From Methyloglobulus sp. (GTDB lineage: Bacteria; Pseudomonadota; Gammaproteobacteria; Methylococcales; Methylomonadaceae): 5,713 nucleotides of DNA. The notes below the pieces were generated by a model. The model worked only from the letters and a program-made list of their open reading frames with translations. It did not search any database and was not told where the DNA came from. The DNA lies in assembly GCA_013140405.1 (NCBI GenBank), contig JABFSV010000410.1, positions 1 to 5,713 on the forward strand, given 5' to 3'. The translations under genes and the position numbers were made by a program. Shown here piece by piece: positions 1 to 5,713 of the stretch. Position 1 is the stretch's first letter; each line of letters opens with the position of its first letter.

Positions 1-659
1 CGGGTAAACGCATCGCTGGCTCGTAGGCATTTGCGTAAACGGTTGCTAGTCTCTTGCAGAACCTGATCGCCAATAAGATGTCCCAACGTATCATTGATAC
101 GTTTGAAACCATCGATATCCAGAAACAACACGGCAAGTTTTTGTTGATGCCTATGAGCCAAGGCAATCATGATACGTAAATGTTCCTGGAAAAATGTCCG
201 GTTGGGTAGATCGGTCAGGTTGTCGAAGTACGCCATGTGATGCAGGCGTTTCTCACTATCCAATAGACTTTGGGTGGTTTGGGCTGCCCTGAGGATATAG
301 CGGATTCGATGGCCTAACAACGGAATATTGATCGGTTTGGAAATGAAGTCGGTCGCACCTGCCTCAAAGGCACGGTTAATTGAGTCTAAATCGTCTAACC
401 CAGTCATCATCAATATGGGTATATGCTGGCCAGTCGATTGTTCCCTAATTTGGGTGCAAGTGGTATAGCCGTCTAATCCGTTAGGCATAATGACATCCAG
501 CAAAATGGTGTCCGCGCCGTGTTCCTTAAATAGAGCCAGTCCTTCTTCACCGCTGGCGGCAACAGTCGTTTGCATGCCTGCATTCTGGAGGGTCTTGGCA
601 ACCAACCGACGAATAAGGGGGTCGTCGTCAATGATAAGGATGTGGGATTGGTCTGACAT
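1..659 (-). CDS. Response regulator with receiver and GGDEF domains (C-terminus cut by window edge)
   Basis: This is a cytoplasmic two-component response regulator whose output is a GGDEF (diguanylate cyclase-type) domain; 219 codons are visible. The receiver spans about residues 5-122. Its acidic pocket is D11-D13, the phospho-acceptor is D55 (LLDVIMP), the switch threonine is T86 (MMTG) and the conserved lysine is K108 (ISKP). A short helical linker follows, and the GGDEF domain opens near residue 140 with DNLTDLPNR (146-154) and LDIDGFKRINDTLGH (180-194). The frame runs off the left edge just after SDAFTR, a few codons before the GG(D/E)EF signature should appear. Cyclase activity, and any EAL domain behind it, therefore cannot be judged. 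The start is well fixed: an in-frame TAG lies at 675-677 and ATG 659 is the only ATG before the receiver. The kinase gene ends 10 bases upstream and no clear Shine-Dalgarno sequence is visible, so translation is probably coupled. As the next gene after a hybrid kinase with an Hpt domain, it is the natural phosphorelay target (inference). Confidence 0.93.
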   Translation of the reverse strand, partial: MSDQSHILIIDDDPLIRRLVAKTLQNAGMQTTVAASGEEGLALFKEHGADTILLDVIMPNGLDGYTTCTQIREQSTGQHIPILMMTGLDDLDSINRAFEAGATDFISKPINIPLLGHRIRYILRAAQTTQSLLDSEKRLHHMAYFDNLTDLPNRTFFQEHLRIMIALAHRHQQKLAVLFLDIDGFKRINDTLGHLIGDQVLQETSNRLRKCLRASDAFT

Positions 660-669
660 GAAGTTATCG

Positions 670-3420
670 TTAAGCTATCGGATGAAATGGTTGAAGATAT
701 TTTTCTAATGCTGCATGGGTATTAGCCAGCTCTTGTTTTATATCTACAAGCGTTCGACCCGAAATGTCATAGTGTTGGTTTCTGGCCTCATTTTCCACTT
801 CGCGACATAGTTCAGCCAAGTGAAAGGCCCCCACCTGATTACTGCTGGATTGTAACGTATGGGTTGTGGTGCGGATCACATCGACATTCCCTTCAGACCA
901 AGCCGTTTGCAACAAAAGCAACAAGCTGCTGGAATTGCTTATATACAATGCAATGACGCTGTGTAGAAACGCATTGTCATCATCTTCCCCAAGGTTTCGG
1001 ATTGTTTCCAGTGCGTCTGTATTCAGGCTTAATGCTCTGAATTCGGTTGGTTCTATAATGTCCTTGCTCTTGTGGCTGTCTATGGTTGTCAATACTGGGC
1101 TTTTTACCCAGGTTTTAATGATCCGCAGGAGTGATTCAGACTTGAATGGCTTGGACAGATAATCATCCATGCCAGCAAGTAGGCATTTTTCGCGGTCGCC
1201 TTCGATTGCATTGGCGGTCAGGGCAATGATTGGGAAACGTTTTAATTCCCCAGCGTTCTGCTGCCTTCTGATTTCACCTGTTGCTTGGTAACCATCCATT
1301 ATCGGCATCATACAATCCATAAACACCAAATCATAGGTGTTTTTCCTGATAGCTTTTAGTGCTTCCAGGCCATTTTCAGCGATGTCAACAATACAGCCTA
1401 AGCCTTGCAGCATCAGTTGCGCCACTTCCTGGTTGACTGGGTTATCTTCTGCCAGAAGAATGCGGGTGTTGGCTAGAGTTGTCGTGATCCTAGGAGGTGT
1501 TTCCACGGGCTCAGCTTTGGCTATATTTCCACCTTGTTGCAATGCTTTAACTAAACACCTGAACAAATCGGCTTTATGGACAGGTTTTATAAGGTAGGTG
1601 CTGAAGCCAATTTTTGTGGCTTCGGAAGCTTCGCCTAGGTACATGGTTGAAGTCAACATGACCAAGGGCAGGTGGGAAATTGCGGAATCGGCTTTGATAT
1701 GCTCACCCAATTCAAGCCCATTCATGCCAGCCATCTTCATGTCGATGATTGCTAAGTCATAAGGTGATTGGTGTCCGGTTGGCTGCCTTAGCAGTGCTAG
1801 GGCTGCTAAGGCACTGGGCACAGCGTCTGCTACCATTCCCCAGGATTTTGCATATTCGGTAAGGATTTCGCGGTTTGTATGGTTATCCTCAACAATCAGT
1901 AGTTTTAGGCCAGACAGTCCAATAAACTGATTCGTTTGCGATGGTGTTATAGGCGAAGCTGACAGTAATGGCAGGGTGAAGGCGAAGCTGGTGCCACGGC
2001 CAATTTCACTTGTCACGCTTATTTCACCGTTCATCAACTCAACCAGTTGCTTGGAGATGGCAAGGCCAAGTCCAGTGCCGCCATATTTGCGGGTGGTTGA
2101 GCCATCTGCCTGGGAAAAGGCACGGAAAAGTCGAGGTAAAACATCTTCACTTATGCCAATACCCGTATCTACTACGGCAAAGCGAACCCTTGATGCGGGT
2201 GTACAACCATCAATATCAGCCGTGTTTTTGTCGTCCGTATCCAAGCTGACATCTATTAAAATCTCACCTTTTACAGTAAATTTTATGGCATTACTTATTA
2301 AATTACTTAAAATTTGACGTATGCGAGAAAAATCGCCAATGACAAATTCCGGCACTCCAGGGGCAACGCGGTAGATAAGCTCCAAATTCTTGCTATAGGC
2401 TAACTCAGAAAATAGTTCAACAACATCCCCTATTGTCCTATGTAAATCAAATTGCAAACTTTCTAACTGTAAGTGACCGGCTTCAATCTTTGAGAAGTCG
2501 AGTATGTCGTTGATAATTAACAGCAGAGTTTCACCTGACTTGTGGACGGTGTTTACAAAACGGCGTTGTTTTTCAGTTAAGTCGGTGTCTTTCAATAACT
2601 GAGCCATACCCAAGACACCGTTCATTGGTGTGCGTATTTCGTGGCTCATATTGGCAAGAAATTGTGATTTGGCGGCATTTGCTGCCTCAGCGATAGCTTT
2701 TTCTTGTTCAAGGCGTTGGCCATGTTGAGCAAGTTCGAAATCCCTTATATTTATTTGCTCCAGCATAGAATTAAAGGTATCTGTCAAGGCTCCTAACTCA
2801 TTGTTTTCTCGCTTGGCAACCCGGACTGCGTAGTTATTGGCTTTCGATACTTGTATTGCTGCTTTAGAAAGTTCAGCAATAGGCCGTGTAATTCGATTCG
2901 CCAAATGCTGGGCAAGGGTCGCGGCAATCCAGAAAGCAACCAGCATAGATGCCGTGATAAAACCAATGTTGACCATAAGCGCAACCCACATTTTGCTGAG
3001 TTCCGCATGCAAAACAAGACGGCCTAAGTTCTCTTTTTCGATGACGATGGGTTGTTCGACGTTGATATCCCTTCCTGGAAGCCATGCAGGAAGCGGCATA
3101 GTAATATCCCGTTTGAAACTTGCTATCGGTTTGCCATCATTTCTGTAAAGAGTGGCGGAATAGATGGAGGGTACAATTTTAAGCGCATCCAAAATTTGTT
3201 GGGCACTTTTGGTATCAAGGAACATTAAAGACCCTTGAGAGTTTTGGGCAGTGACTTTGGCTAGGGTTTCAAGTTGCTGTTGTGATGAATCAATCGATTT
3301 GGTAATTTCACTGACCACCACAATCGCGAATACAACCAGCATCGAGCAAGCCAAACAGAGGATGACGATTTGCCTAAGTTTGCCGGCAATTGTCTGGGGT
3401 TGGTTTGCTGGTAATGCCAT
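670..3420 (-). CDS. Hybrid sensor histidine kinase: CHASE8-like sensor, HAMP, HisKA, HATPase, two receivers and Hpt
   Basis: This inner-membrane multi-step phosphorelay kinase of 916 residues has a BarA-like layout. TM1 is about residues 18-38. The periplasmic domain, about 39-143, resembles CHASE8: it has [11 protein letters not shown] (59-69), then a helix and [13 protein letters not shown] (84-96). TM2 is about 145-170. HAMP is about 171-223, with the RP at 179-180 and NELG at 207-210, followed by a helical linker. In HisKA the phosphorylated histidine is H260 ([10 protein letters not shown]). The ATPase domain has N377 in the N-box, DTGIG from 418 and GGTGLGL at 447-453. REC1 has E511/D512, D560, T590 and K612. 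REC2 has E658/D659, D702, T735 and K757. The C-terminal Hpt domain has H854 in HTLQSSS, where the usual lysine three residues after the histidine is Q857. All phosphotransfer residues are present, so the protein looks fully active. Start ATG 3420 lies 3 bases after the yfiR-like stop and has a good Shine-Dalgarno sequence. The CHASE8-HAMP input is the type found in YfiN cyclases, which suggests control by the adjacent YfiR-like protein (inference). Confidence 0.96.
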   Translation of the reverse strand: MALPANQPQTIAGKLRQIVILCLACSMLVVFAIVVVSEITKSIDSSQQQLETLAKVTAQNSQGSLMFLDTKSAQQILDALKIVPSIYSATLYRNDGKPIASFKRDITMPLPAWLPGRDINVEQPIVIEKENLGRLVLHAELSKMWVALMVNIGFITASMLVAFWIAATLAQHLANRITRPIAELSKAAIQVSKANNYAVRVAKRENNELGALTDTFNSMLEQINIRDFELAQHGQRLEQEKAIAEAANAAKSQFLANMSHEIRTPMNGVLGMAQLLKDTDLTEKQRRFVNTVHKSGETLLLIINDILDFSKIEAGHLQLESLQFDLHRTIGDVVELFSELAYSKNLELIYRVAPGVPEFVIGDFSRIRQILSNLISNAIKFTVKGEILIDVSLDTDDKNTADIDGCTPASRVRFAVVDTGIGISEDVLPRLFRAFSQADGSTTRKYGGTGLGLAISKQLVELMNGEISVTSEIGRGTSFAFTLPLLSASPITPSQTNQFIGLSGLKLLIVEDNHTNREILTEYAKSWGMVADAVPSALAALALLRQPTGHQSPYDLAIIDMKMAGMNGLELGEHIKADSAISHLPLVMLTSTMYLGEASEATKIGFSTYLIKPVHKADLFRCLVKALQQGGNIAKAEPVETPPRITTTLANTRILLAEDNPVNQEVAQLMLQGLGCIVDIAENGLEALKAIRKNTYDLVFMDCMMPIMDGYQATGEIRRQQNAGELKRFPIIALTANAIEGDREKCLLAGMDDYLSKPFKSESLLRIIKTWVKSPVLTTIDSHKSKDIIEPTEFRALSLNTDALETIRNLGEDDDNAFLHSVIALYISNSSSLLLLLQTAWSEGNVDVIRTTTHTLQSSSNQVGAFHLAELCREVENEARNQHYDISGRTLVDIKQELANTHAALEKYLQPFHPIA
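1784..1813. repeat. Intragenic 11-bp inverted repeat (hairpin) in the kinase gene
   Basis: The arms TGCCTTAGCAG (1784-1794) and CTGCTAAGGCA (1803-1813) are perfect reverse complements with an 8-base loop. The repeat lies in the first receiver domain, over codons for an Ala/Leu-rich helix (about residues 536-546, between D512 and D560). No T-run follows on the minus strand, so it is not an intrinsic terminator. It may simply result from repeated Ala and Leu codons, or it may be a real structure in the mRNA. Confidence 0.55.
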
Positions 3421-3423
3421 GCG

Positions 3424-3981
3424 TTATTTTCCCCGTACATCACGGGCGATTTGGAGCATTTTTGAACTTAATTTGATGCCCGTGTGTTCTACACGTTCCA
3501 GATTGACTTCAAATTGCAAGCGTCCACTGTCATTAACCAAGGCAATCATGCCGCCTTGGTCGAGAAAGCCGTCCTGGTCACTTACCGTAAGCACAGGCAC
3601 GTCCTGTAAGGTATTGAGCCATTCTTGCATGCGCAGGGGTTTTTCTTCGTTAGGCAGGAAAAGTAGTTGGCATTCTTTGGCATTATCACCTTGTACGAGC
3701 CTTTTGATTTTTAGGGTATGGTTTTGGGCTTCCTTGCCTGCCAGCGAATCGAGTTCTTTGGCTAAATCCCCTTCTTGTGTGATGCACAAATTCAGTTCAT
3801 TGCCCAACGCCTTAGTGGGCCATTCGCTCAACTTCATGAAATTATAGAGGTAAGCCACCGTCAAAGTTTGAATTTCACCCGATGGGGCAGACGACACAGG
3901 GTCATTGTAAACGATTCCCATAATCAAGATTAGGGTATTCAGGCTTGCAAATAAGCGCATGAATCGCTTAGGCATTTCCAT
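3424..3981 (-). CDS. YfiR-family (DUF4154) periplasmic protein
   Basis: This 185-residue exported protein is of the YfiR/DUF4154 family. The founding member is a periplasmic repressor that binds the sensor domain of the diguanylate cyclase YfiN. Residues 1-31 form a signal peptide: a basic start (K5, R6, R9), a hydrophobic core at about 10-25 and a likely cleavage after the SSA near 30-32. Family landmarks follow in order: VAYLYNFMKLSEWP (42-55), LNLCI (63-67), LAGKEAQNHTLKIKRL (80-95), CQLLFLP (104-110), PVLTVSDQDGF (129-139), GGMIALV (143-149), RLQFEVN (154-160) and KLSSKMLQIA (170-179). Only two cysteines are present, C66 and C104. They sit where one of the two YfiR disulfides is found; the second pair is absent. 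The gene starts 2 bases after the receptor stop. ATG 3981 is the longest start, but ATG 3975 has an AGG at the usual distance (3983-3985) and may be the true one; both keep the signal peptide. It is followed 3 bases later by a kinase with a YfiN-like input domain, which is its likely partner (inference). Confidence 0.93.
   Translation of the reverse strand: MEMPKRFMRLFASLNTLILIMGIVYNDPVSSAPSGEIQTLTVAYLYNFMKLSEWPTKALGNELNLCITQEGDLAKELDSLAGKEAQNHTLKIKRLVQGDNAKECQLLFLPNEEKPLRMQEWLNTLQDVPVLTVSDQDGFLDQGGMIALVNDSGRLQFEVNLERVEHTGIKLSSKMLQIARDVRGK
3429..3434 (-). promoter_or_regulatory. Ribosome binding site of the hybrid kinase gene
   Basis: Read on the minus strand this is GGGGAA, 8 bases before ATG 3420. 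It lies inside the last codons of the yfiR-like gene (R-G-K-stop). It supports the kinase start chosen here and implies that the two genes are translated in close succession. Confidence 0.6.
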
Positions 3982-3983
3982 GC

Positions 3984-5713
3984 CTAGAAGCCGTATTCCA
4001 ATCGGAAACGCACCTCGCGGCCATCCATGGTTAAGGTGTCTTGGCCTTGATCGTTATGCTCCGGCCCGCCCACCACCTTAAAATGTTGGTCAAGTACATT
4101 ATAAACGCCAAGGGAGGCTTGAAAACCGTAGATAGGTTTGGTCAGTGCCAGGTTAATGTTGAACAGATGATAACTGGGGGCAAGCGTATCGGACAAGGTG
4201 CGTCGCTCGTCCACAAAAATTTCCTCAAATCCGATTCGTAACCTGTTGTTAAATAAGGGCTCTGCATAATGGGCTTTGACCATATTTTTAGGTGAGTCAT
4301 AGGCCCAACCCCCGCCATTAAAAGTCAAGTCGCGGGTGTTGTTATGTGTCCAGGTCAATTTCAGTTGACGGCCATTATCCCAGAGTTTTTCCATGCCCAG
4401 TTCAAAACCAAGGGTATTGAACTTTCCTGCGTTGACGGAATTGAACGTCGCAGGGTCTGCCACTATCACCCTAGCCATGTCGTTGTAGAATACCGTACCC
4501 AGCAGCTTGACACCGCCGCCAGGATACCATTCCGCGACGGCTTCATAACTTTTGACCCGTTCATCCGTAACGGGCTTGGCTCTAGTGGTATTCAAGTCAT
4601 GTTCTAAAATGTTGGGCGCACGAAATGCCGAGCCATAAAGCAATTTAGCGGTGAACGAAGGCGTTATGTCCCAAATTAAGCCGATACGGGGGTTAAGCTG
4701 CAATTTATCCAGCATGTGGTGGTGATCCAGGCGTAATCCCGCATTAAGTAGCAAACTTTTGGTGATGCGGAATTCATCTTGAAAATAGGCACCAACCCGC
4801 CAGCCATTATTGTGAGTACTGAAACCGGGCGAGGGTGGCGTAATGTCGTAACCGCTGTAGTGTTGATGCCCGTCATGCTGTACTTCAACGCCGGCGACCC
4901 ATTTGTGATGCTCGAACTGGGTGCCAGTCAGCTTGACCTCGCCGCCCCACCAGCGTGCGTCTGCCCCTTCAAAATTTATAATGCGGTCTAAAACATCCAC
5001 ATCTTCATTTCCATCATAAGGCGTGATTGCATAGTAATCGTACCAGTGATGAAATCCCCGTATTTCCAGGCCCAAATCGGCGTTTATCTGCGTAAGGTAG
5101 TCCAGATCCAGGTAACCTTGGCTATCTACGCTGTAATAGTCCCTGTCATTGAAGATTGCGCCGAAGGCAGCCGTGGGTATGCGCTTCAAACGGTCTACAT
5201 AGCCGCCTTGAAGGGTAAAATTACCAAAACTGAACTTGCCGAATCCACGGCTAGTCCGTTCTTGATCCATATCTTGCGCGATTCCGCCGTTGATGTCGGA
5301 AAATTGCGGGAAAAACAGCCGATCATTGCCGTGGCTGCTGAAATGCGAACCGTTCAGCAATAATTCGGCACCATTCTTCCATTGCTTACCGAAAGTTACA
5401 CGTCCGCGATAGGTATCCAAACTACCCGCTTCGCCGCCCAAGCGCACGCCATCAATATCCCGTCCCCGTTTGGTGATGACGTTGACCACGCCAAGCAAGG
5501 CATTCGCGCCATAGACCGATGAACCCGTCCCAGGGATATATTCGATCCGCTCGATCAAGTTCATGTCCAGCATGAATTCTTCTGCAATAAAGCCGGAATC
5601 GAAGATGGTTTCGTTCATCCGGCGGCCGTCGATCATAATCAATGTCCGAGAGTTGTAATCACCGCCGCGCGAAAATCCTCGGTTGCCAAGATACGTGTAG
5701 TTGCGGTCATTGC
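3984..5713 (-). CDS. TonB-dependent outer-membrane receptor (N-terminus beyond window edge)
   Basis: This is a TonB-dependent receptor, an outer-membrane beta-barrel with an internal plug that imports or senses ligands using TonB energy. The frame is open to the right edge, with 575 residues visible. Counting from the first full codon at 5711, the plug has LGNRGFSRGGDYNSR (8-22), LIMIDGRR (24-31), IERIEYIPG (53-61) and SSVYGANALLGVVNVITK (64-81). The remainder is barrel, with alternating polar and hydrophobic strands, aromatic-rich loops and the conserved SAFRAP motif near residue 360. It ends in RFRLEYGF, the terminal phenylalanine pattern recognised by the BAM machinery. The signal peptide, TonB box and start of the plug, probably around 100 residues, are missing. 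A TTG at 5642 could be mistaken for a start but lies in the middle of the plug. Nothing visible identifies the ligand: it could be a siderophore, cobalamin, another metal complex or a sugar. The gene heads the visible operon and ends 2 bases before the yfiR-like gene, which suggests a sensing role (inference). Confidence 0.94.
   Translation of the reverse strand, partial: NDRNYTYLGNRGFSRGGDYNSRTLIMIDGRRMNETIFDSGFIAEEFMLDMNLIERIEYIPGTGSSVYGANALLGVVNVITKRGRDIDGVRLGGEAGSLDTYRGRVTFGKQWKNGAELLLNGSHFSSHGNDRLFFPQFSDINGGIAQDMDQERTSRGFGKFSFGNFTLQGGYVDRLKRIPTAAFGAIFNDRDYYSVDSQGYLDLDYLTQINADLGLEIRGFHHWYDYYAITPYDGNEDVDVLDRIINFEGADARWWGGEVKLTGTQFEHHKWVAGVEVQHDGHQHYSGYDITPPSPGFSTHNNGWRVGAYFQDEFRITKSLLLNAGLRLDHHHMLDKLQLNPRIGLIWDITPSFTAKLLYGSAFRAPNILEHDLNTTRAKPVTDERVKSYEAVAEWYPGGGVKLLGTVFYNDMARVIVADPATFNSVNAGKFNTLGFELGMEKLWDNGRQLKLTWTHNNTRDLTFNGGGWAYDSPKNMVKAHYAEPLFNNRLRIGFEEIFVDERRTLSDTLAPSYHLFNINLALTKPIYGFQASLGVYNVLDQHFKVVGGPEHNDQGQDTLTMDGREVRFRLEYGF

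Larger units (their letters stand above)
1..5713 (-). other. Probable single operon: TonB receptor, YfiR-like, hybrid kinase, receiver-GGDEF
   Basis: All four genes point the same way with gaps of 2 bases (3982-3983), 3 bases (3421-3423) and 10 bases (660-669). No promoter or terminator fits between them, so co-transcription is very likely. The promoter must lie right of the window, upstream of the receptor start, and the operon end left of it. The gene order runs from outer membrane to cytoplasm, matching the presumed direction of signal flow. Confidence 0.8.

Noticed and set aside
85..103. A 19-base palindrome (9-bp arms AACGTATCA/TGATACGTT around one central base) that could be an operator
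   Set aside because: It sits inside the conserved GGDEF-domain segment KRINDT of a coding gene, far from any promoter position, so it is most likely coincidental.
660..669. Possible terminator or promoter between the kinase and the receiver-GGDEF gene
   Set aside because: The gap is only 10 bases, with no hairpin and no T-run.
2240..2320. Locally AT-rich stretch, considered as a sign of insertion or a regulatory site
   Set aside because: It encodes the conserved N-box region of the kinase ([11 protein letters not shown]) without interruption. Asn, Ile, Lys and Phe codons explain the base composition.
3251..3847. A 198-codon open frame on the plus strand
   Set aside because: It lies antisense across the kinase start and almost all of the yfiR-like gene, both of which have clear family motifs. 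Its translation shows no recognisable domain, and it is a frame shadow.
5640..5642. TTG as a possible start codon of the TonB receptor
   Set aside because: The same frame continues upstream to the window edge with typical plug sequence (NRGFSRGG), so the TTG encodes an internal leucine of LIMIDGRR.

Overview
The window is one block of four genes, all on the minus strand and so read from high to low coordinates. It looks like a single envelope-to-cytoplasm signalling operon. In order of transcription they are: (1) a TonB-dependent outer-membrane receptor, with its N-terminus beyond the right edge (3984-5713); (2) a small exported YfiR-family (DUF4154) periplasmic protein (3424-3981); (3) a 916-residue hybrid sensor histidine kinase with periplasmic CHASE8-like, HAMP, HisKA, HATPase, REC, REC and Hpt domains (670-3420); (4) a receiver-GGDEF response regulator cut by the left edge (1-659). 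The gaps between genes are 2, 3 and 10 bases. There is no room for internal promoters or terminators, and no non-coding stretch longer than 10 bases. I see no RNA genes, mobile elements, CRISPR arrays or plus-strand genes.

The organism is a Gram-negative bacterium, because it has an outer-membrane TonB receptor and a periplasmic YfiR. The style of the proteins and the moderate GC content (a little under half, judged by eye) fit a gammaproteobacterium, perhaps an aquatic or methanotroph-like lineage. That placement is an inference from general familiarity and not from a marker gene.

The gene order follows the likely path of a signal: outer membrane (receptor), periplasm (YfiR), inner membrane (kinase), cytoplasm (receiver-GGDEF). 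In the Pseudomonas YfiBNR system, YfiR represses YfiN, a diguanylate cyclase with a CHASE8-like periplasmic domain and a HAMP domain. Here the same kind of input module (TM-CHASE8-TM-HAMP) is joined to a multi-step phosphorelay kinase. The GGDEF output sits on a separate response regulator encoded directly downstream. The main hypothesis is therefore a rewired YfiR pathway: YfiR controls a phosphorelay, which in turn controls cyclic-di-GMP, and a TonB receptor occupies the outer-membrane position that YfiB holds in the classical system. The domain assignments are strong. The wiring is inferred from gene order and domain content.
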